Positions 1 through 10,830 of a DNA stretch of 64,000 bases are shown in pieces. The DNA is from Pictodentalium vernedei (Eukaryota > Mollusca > Scaphopoda > Dentaliida > Dentaliidae). Where the stretch lies: assembly GCA_031216915.1 (NCBI GenBank), contig CM062289.1, forward strand, positions 443,805,587 to 443,869,586. Reading direction: 5' to 3'. Under the pieces are notes generated by a model. That model did no database searches. It was not told the DNA's origin and was given only the letters and a program-made list of their open reading frames with translations. A program made the translations under genes and the position numbers. The first letter of the stretch is position 1; every line of letters starts with the position of its first letter.

Positions 1-455
1 TATTTGGTATGCACCATGCTTAGTGGGTGAGATTCAAGTTTGTTCAAGCCAAGTCCCTAGGTCCATATTTGGACTCACTGTGGGAGCTTGAATTGTAACT
101 TAGTTCAAAATGAGGAATTTTCTTTAAAACTCTTCTCAAGATCCGGCAGGCAGAATCTTTTGATATTTGGTATGCACCATGCTTAGGGAGTGAGATTCAA
201 CTTTGTTCAAGCCAAGTCCCTAGGTCCATATTTGGACTCACTGTGGGAGCCCGAATTATAACTTAGTTCAATATGAGGAATATTCTTTAAAAATCTTCTT
301 TTTTTTTTAGATCCACTGGTCAAAATCTTTGGATATTTGGTATAAGCGTTTCTTAGGAAGAGCAGATGCAACTTGTTGAAATCAATTCTCTGGGTTGATA
401 TTTAGGCTACCATGTCAGGTGAGCGCCCTCAGGCCCCTTGGGGCCTCTTGTTTTA
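1..455. repeat. Degenerate tandem repeat, three units of about 165 bp
   Basis: Units begin at 1, 164 and 334 with TATTTGGTATGCACCATGC-like sequence; the first two are very similar and the third is diverged. The run ends in GGGGCCTCTTGTTTT at 439-453. I associate repeats with this kind of tail with marine invertebrate genomes, but I cannot name the family. No coding potential is visible. Confidence 0.75.
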
Positions 456-1518
456 TATTTTTATTGTATTTAACAATCCTATTAACAGGTCCTGGGTAGT
501 CAGGGTGGCTGGTTGTAATAACAAACATGCTGTCTGAAGTGGCTCAGAGAAATGTGAGAGTTGAAGTGGTGTGGTGTGGTTGTGAAAATCAGGCAAAAAC
601 TGTCCACAAAACCTATTTGGCAGTCGGAAAGGCCATGCTGTATCTTTTTACTGGTTGGAAATAGAGACTTGTGGTTTTTGTTCATTCAACTCAGGATAGA
701 TTCCAAATTCCTTTGCCTGAGTGAAATTCAAGGAGAGATCACTCTTATTTTCTTCTTAAGGTTCCACTCTACAGTTTCGCACTTTTGCACAGGGGTGAAA
801 TTCTAAACATGGGGCATATGTTGAAACTAAAGCCATGTAAAATAGAGATATATTTTTAGTATCAGATACGCACGCACAAAAAATTTCCCCATTCTTCCAT
901 TGGCTTGTTTTCATGTATGCGATTCTCGGCATAAATAGTAGCCAATGGGATGTTTTTGTGAGTATCTTGGCTTCTATGGGTGCCAGCAGCTTGATGAGTT
1001 TTCAAAATAAGGGTAAAAATGTATAAAAGATAAATGTGAACACAAGAAATAAATAAATATGGATCCAAGATTAGTAATTGATAAAGGTACACGGTTAATG
1101 TTTGAATCTACCCTCCGTAGACAATGCGACCTCGATTTTTTATAATAAATCGGAGTATCGTCGCTCGTAACCCACTTTCCACTGAGCAGCATCTTGTCCG
1201 ACTAACTGTTTTTCTGCCTTTTTTGTAACTTCTCCCAGTTATTATAAACGACCAAGAACATCCAACGATTGTGTAAAACACCACTGTAAAACTTATTCAT
1301 TCCCCCTTCCACTGACACCGGGTATTGCTGGATACGTTGGACGAATCAAACTTGAGGGGGGGGGGGGGGGGGTATAATGAAGATGAGTGCTATCGTTTTC
1401 GAAAAGCGAATTGTTAATATTTATATACCATTATGGGGGCACGTCAGCATCGATTCAAAAATGCTATCAAATACCATTTTTCTTTCGATTTCACAGCTTG
1501 TGCCGAGTACCTGTAATT
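456..1518. other. No recognisable feature; G-run at 1357-1373
   Basis: AT-rich sequence with only short chance ORFs on both strands. A long G homopolymer at 1357-1373 is followed by GGTATAATGAAG. No motif, repeat or inverted repeat was seen apart from the start of the palindromic element at the right edge. Confidence 0.6.
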
Positions 1519-1755
1519 TGAACCTGAGCGGCCGATTTTTTTTCCGTCCAGGAACATGATACGTTATATAATTTCATTAAACAGGATGGATGTTAAGTGT
1601 ATGTGTGTGGTAGACCAATCAATATTTTCAACGTGCAGCCCCAAGGCTGCACGTCGAAAATATTCATTGGTCTGCCCCTAAATAATGAGCATAGACTCTT
1701 CCAGTTGCTGCCATTGAACTGATATGGAAGATCCCACCGGAGTTCAATGGGTTAG
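1519..1755. mobile_element. MITE family C, copy 1
   Basis: The core is an inverted repeat, TAGACCAATCAATATTTTCAA ... TTGGTCTGCC, at 1610-1675 around CAGCCCCAAGGCTG. It is followed by the family-specific right arm (GCTGCCATTGAACTGATATGG) and ends at GTTCAATGGGTTAGG. The left end (AACCTGAGCGGCC) is diverged. Better copies at 9278-9520 and 12857-13109 have TTAA at both ends. Non-autonomous; no coding sequence. Confidence 0.75.
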
Positions 1756-2029
1756 GCCCACAATGAAGAAAACAACCACAATGCTGGACTGTTCAGACAA
1801 ATAACCTTCACAGTATAGCTCTGCCAAGAGCGGACTGAAGGACGGCTAGACGGACGATTAATTAATGTCTAGATTTAAGAGAGGGGGGGGGGGGCAGAGA
1901 GAGAAAGACAGAGAGAAACAGTGAGAGGGGAGAGAGAGATTAACAGACGACCAGAAATCAAGGTTGAATCTTCGCACTAGAATACAACATTTAAAACAAG
2001 TTTTTGGTTTTTTTTTTTAGTTTTGCAGT
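1756..2029. other. Purine-rich tract, otherwise empty
   Basis: A GA/G-rich simple repeat occupies about 1880-1945. Nothing else was recognised between the MITE and the LINE fragment. Confidence 0.6.
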
Positions 2030-3324
2030 GTCTCATCTAAAGCTTGATTATGTCTCCCGGAACATGAAAAACAGTCCAGGTCCTACCTATTTCTATTTTT
2101 GTTGTACATTAACGATATTAGCAACTCCACTGTCCTTAATCTACTTTCCTTTGCCGATGATACAACGGCATATAGATCAGGCTACAACCTTGACACACTT
2201 ACAGACAGTGTAAATTCCGAATTAGACAAAATAAATCCCTGGTGTTCTGCCAACAAATTAGCCCTCAACCCCACTAAAACTAAAGATATGCTTCTTCACC
2301 CACAAAATGATTTGTATAGGGTAAACAACGTTGAATTATCTCTGAATAATACAAATATTGAGGCCGTTGGGAACGAACAAGATCGAGCCGTTCTAAAGTT
2401 TCTCGGTGTGTTTTAGACGAAAATATGAAATTATAACACCGCGTTTCTTCAGTATGTTCAAGAATGGCAAGTGCATTTTTTGCCCTAAATAGGGCAAAGA
2501 AATTTCTCCCCGCAAAGGCAATGAAAACTTTGTACTTTTCATTGATCCACTGTCATCTCATATATGGTATTCAGGTTTGGGGTCATTCGACCTACACCAA
2601 CAGAATTTTCAAGCTGCATAAAAATAGCCGTCCGAATCATAACTATGAAAGCATATAACTCGCAAACAGACCCACTTTTCAGAGATTGTGGCATTCTGAA
2701 ATTTAAGGATCTCTACAGCCTTCACGTCTCCCTCTTTATGCATGACTGGATAAACAAAAAACTTCCTATGTCATTCGATAACACCTTTCAGATCTACAGA
2801 AATCCTTCGGGGATGAATACAAGGCAGACTGGTAAAATAGAAACACACAAACCAAGAACTCAATTTTCAGCAGAACTGTAGTTCCACTCCTTCCCAAGAA
2901 TATGGAATAGTATAGACCCTCTAACTCAGCAATATAGTAGACCCAAGTTCAAAAAATCATTAACGCATAAAATTTTAGGTACTTATTCCAGCCCAAACTT
3001 CAAGTGCGACAACCCAGCATGTCCCGATTGTATCAGCCATCAAAACTCTCTGGTATCTCATCCTCCTCCCAGCATATGACCTATTGATCCCATCTAGCCG
3101 CATGTTTTATAAACAAACTATTAAATATTCCTGTCTTTGAAAAGAACTTTTGTTACACTGATGCCAAACCAAGTTGATATAAAAAAAAAATTATGGGAAT
3201 GGCAGGAAGACAGCCTTTTAGGCTATGCTATTTCCATGCTGTGTACTAGGTTATGTTCTTGTAGATTGTAATGTTATGTTGTTAATGTACTAGTATACTG
3301 CAGAATAAAGATATTATTACTTAT
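2030..3324 (+). pseudogene. 5'-truncated non-LTR retrotransposon (LINE-2), RT and C-terminal remnant
   Basis: Three reading-frame pieces continue one another. At 2099-2416 is the RT catalytic block with LLYINDIS and FADDTTAY, followed by WCSANKLALNPTKT and the KFLGV box. At 2464-2658 is the thumb-like region (MKTLYFSLIHCHLIYGIQVWG). At 2564-2881 is the C-terminal PLFRDCGILKFKDLY type segment. Frameshifts separate the pieces, so it cannot be functional. The endonuclease half is missing, as expected of 5' truncation. The 3' end is probably the AATAAAGATATTATTA stretch at 3304-3319. The block order is that of the CR1/Jockey-like superfamily; the exact clade is undecided. Confidence 0.85.
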
Positions 3325-3453
3325 CCCGTGTCTGATCACGTGGTACGGGTTTTTACCTACCCGAAGCCAGCCGTATCGCATTCGGCCTTCGGCCGAATGG
3401 GATACGGCTGGCTTCGGGTAGGTAAAAACCCGTACCACGTGATCAGACACGGG
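3325..3453. repeat. Near-perfect 129-bp palindrome
   Basis: Two 63-bp arms differ at a single position near the loop (GTATCGCATTC versus GAATGGGATAC) and are separated by TTC. The arms begin CCCGTGTCTGATCACGTGG and close through CATTCGGCC. It lies directly after the 3' end of the LINE fragment. It could be a foldback MITE; no target duplication was identified. A related half-site (GTGATCAGACATGG) recurs at 3810. Confidence 0.9.
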
Positions 3454-4249
3454 GTAACGAATTTATCTATTGATTTTTCGTTTTAGAAGTACAATCTATC
3501 TCATGTGTGATCACACACAGCATGAGATAATTTATCTTCCATTGTTGAGCCATACAGGTTTCTGTGGAATTTTTGTGCAAAAGAGTTTTTGTGAAAATAT
3601 GCCGATATGACTAGTATAAAAAAATTATTGAATTTCTTTTTTTTCTTTTTTGTCTCAAAAACATAGCTTATGAACCCCACATTGGAGGGTACTCGACAAG
3701 CTCATTCCAATAAGGGGTCATGAGCTATATTTTGGAGATAAAAAATTAAAATATAATACATGTACACTGTAAAACTGGAATGACGATTTTTTGCGAATAG
3801 TGCAGGCCGTGATCAGACATGGAATAACAAATTTACATGTATCTATTGACTTTGAAGTATTTCATTTATGTGAACACGCAAGGAGGGGGAACTTTATCTT
3901 CGACTATTGAGCCACACAGTTTGGGGGAGGGGATTTGTTGTGCTTTTCAACTATATTCTGGTATGGTACGATCATACGAACATTTGTTGTGCCGTCTGAC
4001 TTCCGCCTTCCAGTTATCGGTAAATTGATTTCGATGAACGCGTCTTCTACGGGGTATGGACAGTTTGTAGATTTCGGAATGAGGCTTCCACTGGGTATGG
4101 GAAATTTGTCAGTGGCTGGGCGGACGTATCGTGGGTTTCAATGAATATGGTCTCATACCACGTATCTATCAACCAATGAAATCAAAAAATTCACTTTAGT
4201 CAATAGATAAATTATTATACCTGCCGAAAAAAGAAATCAACCCAATGGG
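3454..4249. repeat. Diverged direct duplication with a degenerate MITE-A-like core
   Basis: Sequence after GATCAGACACGG (about 3442-3560) recurs, diverged, after GATCAGACATGG (about 3808-3930); both copies contain AATTTA...TATCTATTGA and TATTGAGCCA-like blocks. Between them, 3655-3800 resembles a decayed family A core (ACATAGCTTATGAACCCCA ... GGGGTCATGAGCTATAT). A short palindrome, ATCTCATGTGTGATCACACACAGCATGAGAT in two arms, sits at 3500-3530. No gene is visible. Confidence 0.55.
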
Positions 4250-4480
4250 TAGATTTAACACTTTGGACACTGATGATATATTCTATACCTGTTCGCAGCC
4301 AGCCCTGGTAGGGCTCATATTCGTTGCTTGTGGGAAGACTAATCAATATTTTCACTGTGTAGTTTTTGGGGCTGCAAGTTGAAAATCGTGATTGATCAAC
4401 CACCCAAATTCACTGAGCAACTATTTATTCCATGGATTCAGATCGCATCGCAATCCTGAGCGGCAAAAGTGGCCTTTCGG
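4250..4480. mobile_element. MITE family C, decayed copy in opposite orientation
   Basis: AGACTAATCAATATTTTCA at 4337-4355 and TTGAAAATCGTGATTGATCA at 4379-4398 form the family C core inverted repeat, heavily mutated. CCTGAGCGGC at 4455-4464 matches the left arm of copy 1. The ends are uncertain. Confidence 0.5.
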
Positions 4481-4934
4481 TTTCAATCGGCTAAAACAAC
4501 CGATTGCTTTCCCCTAGCGAACTATATTTGAGAAAATATTAGATCGCGGGGATTACAAAGCACAATGGGGGAGGATCCCTAAAAAAGGCACTGTAAACTA
4601 TGTTTAACAAACTGCACTCTGATGTCAAAATGGCAAAGTTCTCAACTGAAATAGTTCCCATAATGCTGTTTAATATTTAACAAATATGCCTTGTTTGACA
4701 GAGCTCAATGAGCTCTGTCAAACAAGGTATAAATGGTTGAATTCAAGTTAAACAAGAGAAAACAGAGTGACTGGAGAAAAATCGACTACATTTCCAGAAT
4801 GCTAGGGGTTAAGGAGAATGTAAACAATCTGAAAAAAATTGTTCAAGTAAACTGTGCAAAAGGGTTTTTTTTGTAATAATTTATGATGTATGTCAGTTAC
4901 CTTTCATTCTACACCATAAATAAGATATGCCAAG
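4481..4934. repeat. Short perfect palindrome in otherwise empty sequence
   Basis: CCTTGTTTGACAGAGCTC at 4689-4706 pairs with GAGCTCTGTCAAACAAGG at 4710-4727. The same palindrome appears inside the pogo-like sequence at 40903-40953, so this is probably a remnant of that family. The rest shows nothing. Confidence 0.6.
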
Positions 4935-5125
4935 AGTTGCAATGTGTGTTTTTTTATAATTTCAACATTTAATAGACTAACTTTTAAAGAATATTTGTTC
5001 TAGACACTTATTCTCATCGTAGCGAGGCCCAGCCTCTACAAAACTAATGCCAACAGATCTGGATGTTTGTGCAATATATGAGCTAAGGCCGGACAATTTG
5101 ATATATTGTACCACAAAGAAATAAA
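4935..5125 (-). repeat. Inverted duplication, arm 1 (partner 6620-6880)
   Basis: The reverse complement of this interval matches 6620-6880 with moderate divergence: shared blocks include TTTCTTTGTGGTACAATAT, GGATCTGTTGGCATT, TATTCTTTAAAAGTTA and ATGTTGAAATTAT. The partner carries a 62-bp insert at 6682-6743 that is absent here. Confidence 0.75.
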
Positions 5126-6273
5126 AAGAGAAATTTCTGAAAATGCGTTAATGAGGCTGATGTGAACAAACACTCGCCATGTTATTGGACCGAACAAATT
5201 TTGTGCAGAAATTTTGGAGGGCAATTTCAGTCAATCATGTTTGCCATGGGGGGGGGGGGGTTGGCAAGTCCAGCTACCACTGTGTTGACAAATACCCCAT
5301 CCCAGGAACATTCAAGCGCCATCTACAATGTTTTAGCATTGCAGGTGGTGCCTTGTTGCACTCACCCAAGGCTCGATAAATAATACTAACTTCGAACTTT
5401 TTTAATGAATCATTCTTAATCTAATCTTGACTGAGGGGTCCACTTGACAGAAACAGAAGAGTAGGTAATACTCTTCTGTGTCGATAGAGAGTGTCAATCG
5501 CGTGCGCACGTGTCGCGCATTGATGCATAACATAGATAATGTCTATCAGAAATGTCACGGTTTTGACCCCGTATGTAGGAGGTGGGGTAGTATCCTCATC
5601 GAACGTGGAGACATTTCGTTTGTACATGGATGACTTGGATATCCATACAAGATGCAGTCTCAATGATTCTGACTGGTAATTTTAATTATCTCTGTCAGTT
5701 TCAATTCAATGTATGTCTACATAGATCGCAAGCAAGCCACTATTTTTTCGACAGAACGTTTGATGTTGGGGTAACAGGAGTGTAAGGGTAGTTGCACTGA
5801 CTATAAGGCATTGCTTCATTTCACAGAAGTATCGCCGTGTGCGATTTCCCACGACTGCCAATAACAAGCGCCCGTTTTATATTATTTATTGCCTTTAATT
5901 CTCGCATTTCCAACTCCTTGGTCTTTAGACAGTTGTATGACTCATTGATAAGAGAAGGGAATGTTGTTTGCAAATATCTTTTTAAATCATCAACTGCAGT
6001 TGTCTACAACTCATCATCAACCTCAACATGTCACCTTAGTCGATAGACATACTTAAGAAAAAAGACATCCAAACGCATGTGATCAATATTTAGCGACTGA
6101 CGGATTACACAGTCCTACGCACTTTATCGATCTACTATAAACGCATGACAGCTGATAAAAAAGCTAGAAATAACATTTTAAATCCACTTTTCGGCAACCT
6201 TCACTACATAGTTATCGCTCAACTGCATACAGCATGTATAATCGTGATTTTTAATTTTTTTATCACCTGCCAA
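5126..6273. other. No recognisable feature
   Basis: AT-rich with a short G-run at about 5250. Short ORFs on both strands resemble no family I know. No repeats or inverted repeats were detected. Confidence 0.55.
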
Positions 6274-6502
6274 GAGCCAATACTATAAAACTTTTACAAT
6301 TGTATTTTCTAGATTTGTATTTTCTAGTAAGGACTTTAAATGGGTTAAAATGAACCATTAGCATTTTAAAAGATCGGGCAATTTGCCAGTTGGCAAATTG
6401 CCATATCTTTTAAAATGCTAATGAATTCATTTTAGTCAGTTATATTAATAGGCAGAAAATACAGTTATAGAAAATATAATCTTATAAGTTTTATAGTATT
6501 TT
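6274..6502. mobile_element. MITE family D, copy 1
   Basis: Terminal inverted repeats begin GCCAATACTATAAAACTTT and end with AGTTTTATAGTATT. Subterminal TTTACAATTGTATTTTC and a central palindrome (GCAATTTGCCAGTTGGCAAATTG, in two arms) at 6379-6401 are flanked by ATTAGCATTTTAAAAGAT / ATCTTTTAAAATGCTAAT. Copy 2 lies at 8244-8434. Non-coding. Confidence 0.75.
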
Positions 6503-6619
6503 GTTGAAATTTTAAAAAATAGAAAAAATGAAAAAATATAATTAAAATAACAGATTTTGATATTTGCGATGAGAAAAGGATTAAATTCGAACTTTAAAAG
6601 TACAGTCATTGAATATCAT

Positions 6620-6880
6620 TCTGGATGTAGTCATTTCTTTGTGGTACAATATGGCAATTTGTAGGCCTCAGCTCATATACACTCTAAAATCAAGTGGGTT
6701 AAAAATTAACCTGATTTTAATCCAATTGATTTTAGAGGGTATACTACAAAATACGGATCTGTTGGCATTGGTTTTCCAGACGTTGGATCTCACTCACAGT
6801 GTTGACAATGAGTGGCTTGAAAAAAGTATTCTTTAAAAGTTAAGTTTATTACATGTTGAAATTATCGAAAAAATCTCTTG
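6620..6880 (+). repeat. Inverted duplication, arm 2, with a 62-bp MITE insert
   Basis: Matches the reverse complement of 4935-5125. Comparison of the arms exposes an insert at 6682-6743, CACTCTAAAATCAAGTGGG ... TTGATTTTAGAGGG, flanked by TATA on both sides. This looks like a tiny palindromic MITE with a TA-type target duplication. Confidence 0.75.
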
Positions 6881-7146
6881 ACGTGCGTTTTTTAAAGTAT
6901 AGAGTGTAAAGAAACTGAAAATGCATCATTAAATACAATTATTACCACTTTATAGGGCGCTCCTTGGGCTATTAAAATGATCTGAGGTGGACGATAAGAC
7001 TCAATAACAGCCCGCAAAAATAGCGTTAATAATGAAAACGGCCCGCTAGCCCAGAATTGTAGGTAATTTATGTTCCGGAAAAATGACACAAATGTGCTCG
7101 AAATTTAGTTGTCCATTTATTCCAACAAAACGGATTAAACCATGAT
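6881..7146. other. No recognisable feature
   Basis: Unique-looking sequence between the inverted duplication and the satellite array; nothing recognised. Confidence 0.5.
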
Positions 7147-7945
7147 ATATTTAACGATTATAGTAATCTGTATTTATAAATTACTCATTTGTGTTTCCCA
7201 TTAACTATTAACGATTATAGTAATCTGTATTTATAAATTACTCATTTATGTTTCCCATTAACTATTGACGATTACAGTAATCTGTATTTATAAATTACTT
7301 ATTTGTGTTTCCCATTAACTATTAACGATTATAGTAATCTGTATTTATAAATTACTTATTTGTGTTTCCCATTAACTATTGACGATTATAGTAATCTGTA
7401 TTTATAAATTACTTATTTGTGTTTCCCATTAACTATTAACGATTATAGTAATCTGTATTTATAAATTACTTATTTGTGTTTCCCATTAACTATTGACGAT
7501 TATAGTAATCTGTATTTATAAATTACTTATTTGTGTTTCCCATTAACTATTAACGATTATAGTAATCTGTATTTATAAATTACTCATTTATGTTTCCCAT
7601 TAACTATTGACGATTATAGTAATCTGTATTTATAAATTACTTATTTGTGTTTCCCATTAACTATTAACGATTATAGTAATCTGTATTTATAAATTACTCA
7701 TTTATGTTTCCCATTAACTATTGACGATTATAGTAATCTGTATTTATAAATTACTTATTTGTGTTTCCCATTAACTATTAACGATTATAGTAATCTGTAT
7801 TTATAAATTACTTATTTGTGTTTCCCATTAACTATTAACGATTATAGTAATCTGTATTTATAAATTACTCATTTATGTTTCCCATTAACTATTAACGATT
7901 ATAGTAATCTGTATTTATAAATTACTCATTTATGTTTCCTATTAA
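7147..7945. repeat. 57-bp satellite array, about 14 units
   Basis: The unit starts ATTAACGATTATAGTAATC and continues TGTATTTATAAATTACT(C/T)ATTT(G/A)TGTTTCCC. Variants (ATTAAC/ATTGAC, CTCATT/CTTATT, TTTGTG/TTTATG) alternate between neighbouring units, suggesting amplification partly in dimers. The last unit is interrupted by MITE-B copy 1, and the sequence just beyond the MITE (TTAACTATTAACGG) continues the unit. There are no unique spacers, so this is not a CRISPR-type array. Confidence 0.95.
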
Positions 7946-8190
7946 CTCTTTACCCAACGAATCGCCCGCATCCGCCCGCTCAATATGCAAATTCAGGAGC
8001 TGAAAAAATATTATTTTTCAAAAAATTTTAACAAAACCATATCATGTGACCCCTCGTTGGAACGAGCTCATCGAGCTCGTTCCAACGAGGGGTCACATGA
8101 TATGGTTTTGTTGAATTTTTTGGAAAAATTAGAAAAAATTATATTTAAAATAATAAATTTTGATATCGTCTGCGTTGGGTAAAGGGTTAA
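7942..8190. mobile_element. MITE family B, copy 1, inserted in the 57-bp satellite
   Basis: TTAA at both ends, termini CTCTTTACCCAACG and CGTTGGGTAAAGGG. The inner palindrome (AAACCATATCATGTGACCCC ... reverse complement) is centred on GGAACGAGCTC. Subterminal arms unique to family B are GAATCGCCCGCATCCGCCCG on one side and ATTTTGATATCGTCTGCG on the other. The TTAA duplication and CCC/GGG ends suggest a piggyBac-like transposase acting in trans; that is inference. Confidence 0.9.
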
Positions 8191-8243
8191 CTATTAACGG
8201 ATTGTTTTTACAGGTTTGAATTGTTTTTCAAATTACTGACCTG

Positions 8244-8434
8244 GGGCCAATATTACAAAACTTTTACAATTGTATTTTTCAGAATTGTATTTTCTGTTTA
8301 TGGAAATAACTAACTGAAGTTGGCAAATTGCCATATCTTTTGAAACGCTAATGATTCATTTCCGTAATTATTTTTCACTTCTAGAAAATACAATTCGGGA
8401 AAATACAATTGTAAACGTTTTATAGTATTGGCCC
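8244..8434. mobile_element. MITE family D, copy 2
   Basis: Ends GGGCCAATATTACAAAACTT and AACGTTTTATAGTATTGGCCC (inverted, few mismatches), with TTTACAATTG/CAATTGTAAA subterminally. The internal block TTGGCAAATTGCCATATCTT is shared with copy 1. Superfamily undecided because no clear target duplication was seen. Confidence 0.75.
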
Positions 8435-8645
8435 GTTTTTATAACGTGTCATCTATTTTTTACAAATTGTTCCTAGATCGTTTTTATAAATTATTAAAGT
8501 TTTTGAAAGATTTTTTTTGAAATTTGTAATTCGTATACACAATTTGCACTATTTACATTCAATTGGAAGTAGTATATTGTGTGTAATCTGTTACCACTAC
8601 AATGAAGCAGGACCCCGAAAGTGAAACAGAATGATGCTGCTTAAT

Positions 8646-9191
8646 TCAGACGAAGACAATGATTTGTCCACGCCGAATGAATGTATGGGCGGTATTCGAA
8701 CAGATTGGCACCTTTCGACCCGTTTTGACTGTTTGATTATAATTTGAATCTAAAAGTGCCTGGTCGAGAAAGAGGAGAAGTAATTCCCTATCTTCGTTAG
8801 TTTGTACAGTCCTTTTAGGCCTTGGAGTGATTACCGCCAGTGGTGGCGGTAGTTGTGCCCAGTGGTGGCGTTTTGTTCTTATTGGGGTGACTTTCTCGAA
8901 ATTCGTTGGACTCGTTGCATAATCATCTTGTTTCCTCTCCAGTCCCATACATACCTCCCATCATCATTTCCCCAGAGGAAAACCTGGAACATCTGGGATG
9001 ATGTGAAGAAGTGGTGATAGCCATTTGCGCCTCCTCGACTCCTTCTTATCGGCCAGAAGGCTTCCAGACGACGAGAGTTGTTCGTCTATTTTCCTTCGGG
9101 TGGGGAACAGTGTAGGAGGAGGTCCCTCCACTAAAGGTACTATCCCCGTCCGTTCCCGAGGGAAGTGGTGGTTGTTGTTCTTTGGTCTCAA
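8646..9191 (-). other. Unrecognised GC-richer block with two adjacent minus-strand ORFs
   Basis: Two open stretches, 8964-9191 (75 codons) then 8646-8948 (100 codons), lie head to tail and are richer in GC than their surroundings. The proteins are basic and polar (PRERTGIVPLVEG, DQALLDSNYNQTVKTGRK) with no motif I recognise, no membrane segment and no zinc-binding pattern. They could be a decayed transposon ORF or exons of a lineage-specific gene; nothing decides between these. Confidence 0.3.
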
Positions 9192-9277
9192 ATTCCACTG
9201 TTAGCAGAACGCTCTCGCCGTTCACTTGGATCGTCCAAGCGAGAAGGCGGGAGATACTCAGAGCTAACAGAATTCTC

Positions 9278-9520
9278 TTAACCTTTGGGACCCAAGAGAC
9301 CGTTTTTTTTCTGGCCCAGCAACATCATACTCCACATTTCACTACGTAGGGTGGCCGCTCAGTGAATGTGTGGAGTAGACCAAATAATATTTTCAATGTG
9401 CAGCCCAAAGGCTGCACATTGAAAATATTAATTTGTCTACCCCCAAGTGATGAATAAGGACTCTTTCAATTGCTGCTATTGAACTGATATGGAAGATACC
9501 ACCACAGTTCAATGGGTTAA
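9278..9520. mobile_element. MITE family C, copy 2
   Basis: TTAA at both ends (9278-9281, 9517-9520), ends CCTTTGGGACC and GTTCAATGGG. The core inverted repeat TTTTCAATGTGCAGCC / GGCTGCACATTGAAAA lies at 9391-9424. The right arm, TTGCTGCTATTGAACTGATA, is common to all family C copies. Confidence 0.85.
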
Positions 9521-10126
9521 AAGCTTCCAAAACGTGACTCGTATTAATCAGGGTGAGCTGCAAATGCATCGTCACGTTCTGAAGTCAGAGCTACGAATGG
9601 CGACGTGATTAACTTATGTTGATTTTCCTTATATGTCGAGTGAGTTTAGCGATTTGCCATGTTGTTATTCGGTAGTCACAAAGTCGCCATGATATGCAAG
9701 GTGAGTGTGAATACGAACTTCATGTTGTCAGAGTAACAGGCTTGGTATTGTGTGTTTTGTTTGATATGATGTTGCAAAATGTAATACTGTTTGAAACAAG
9801 AGCCCAGTCAAAGATTCTGTTTCCTTGTTCCACATTCCAGGATGGTAAGGCATACTTGTGAATGCCTCGAACTTGCGCACATCAATAAGTACAGTTTTGT
9901 AAGCTGATCAGAAGATCTGAGAAAACCCTTTTACTTTGGCACATAGTTTATTACTTGTGGCACTCCGCCGTGTAGTTTACACTGAAAACTACAAGTTATT
10001 CTTGGTGGGCCAGTGTTGCGGGTCCATAACTTGGTTAGTACAGAATAAAATTCCCATTGCAGCTCAGTTTGTGTCTCTCTGTTGTGTTGTTTGTTTGATG
10101 AAAACATCCATACTACTACAAATTTG
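9521..10126. other. No recognisable feature
   Basis: Mixed-composition sequence with short ORFs only. No splice-flanked exon, repeat or inverted repeat could be supported. Confidence 0.5.
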
Positions 10127-10800
10127 AAAGCACGAAAGCCCTGCGATTTGTATCAGATTCGAGGTGGTGTCCAGAATGGGGTCTCAACGAGCCGGCTTTG
10201 CCGGCGAGTTGTGATCCCATTTTTGGACACCACCTCGAATCTGATACAAATCACAGGACATGCACATTATCATGATAATTCATTTATCTAACAATTCTGT
10301 CACATAAACAGATTAAATCTTAACCCTTTACCCAACGTAACGGCCAAAACCGGCCAATGCTATTCTCAAAAAATCGCCAATTAATTTTCATTTTTTGTCA
10401 CAAAAACATAGGTTATGACCCCTCGTTGGAACGAGCTTGTCGGGCTCGTTCCAACGAGGGGTCATAGCCTATGTTTTTGAGACAAAAAGTGAAAAAAATT
10501 CGTTATTCAAGAATTTTTTTGCAAGTGTCGTCTGCTTTTCATGATAGGTAAAGGGTTAAATTATTTTCAAACATTTTGGGGACATAATGTTCGGTCGACC
10601 ACTGAAACGCTCTTGGAATGTATCCATGTGCCTGTTATAATAGCCCGTAGCGCTACCGGAAACGAGTCGTCTTCATGATATGGAATCAGAATAAGTCGTC
10701 TATATGATACGGAATCGGAACACATTATGTGATACGTACCGTTTCTTGTGGGATTCAGACCAAAATCTATATGATTGTTAGATAAAATGGTTTATATACA
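10127..10800 (+). repeat. Inverted duplication, arm 1 (partner 16090-16790)
   Basis: Contains a long imperfect palindrome at 10138-10260 (GATTTGTATCAGATTCGAGG ... CCTCGAATCTGATACAAATC), then CACAGGACATGCACATTATC, MITE-A copy 1, and a block with AGCCCGTAGCGCTACCGG and CACATTATGTGATACGT. The whole series recurs in reverse at 16090-16790, including a family A MITE at the same place, so the MITE predates the duplication. Confidence 0.85.
10320..10559. mobile_element. MITE family A, copy 1
   Basis: TTAA ends. The left arm carries CCCTTTACCCAACGTAACGG and CCAAAACCGGCC. The inner palindrome runs from ACATAGGTTATGACCCCTCG to its complement around GGAACGAGCTTGTCGGGCTCG. The right arm GCAAGTGTCGTCTGCTTTTC ends GGTAAAGGG. 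The arms are not complementary to each other outside the termini and the core. Confidence 0.92.
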
Positions 10801-10830
10801 ATAAACATTGGTTGATTTTGACCATCAAAA

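Noticed and set aside
7147-7945. Regular 57-bp repeats as a CRISPR-like array
   Set aside because: The repeats are contiguous with no unique spacers, and the window is clearly eukaryotic.
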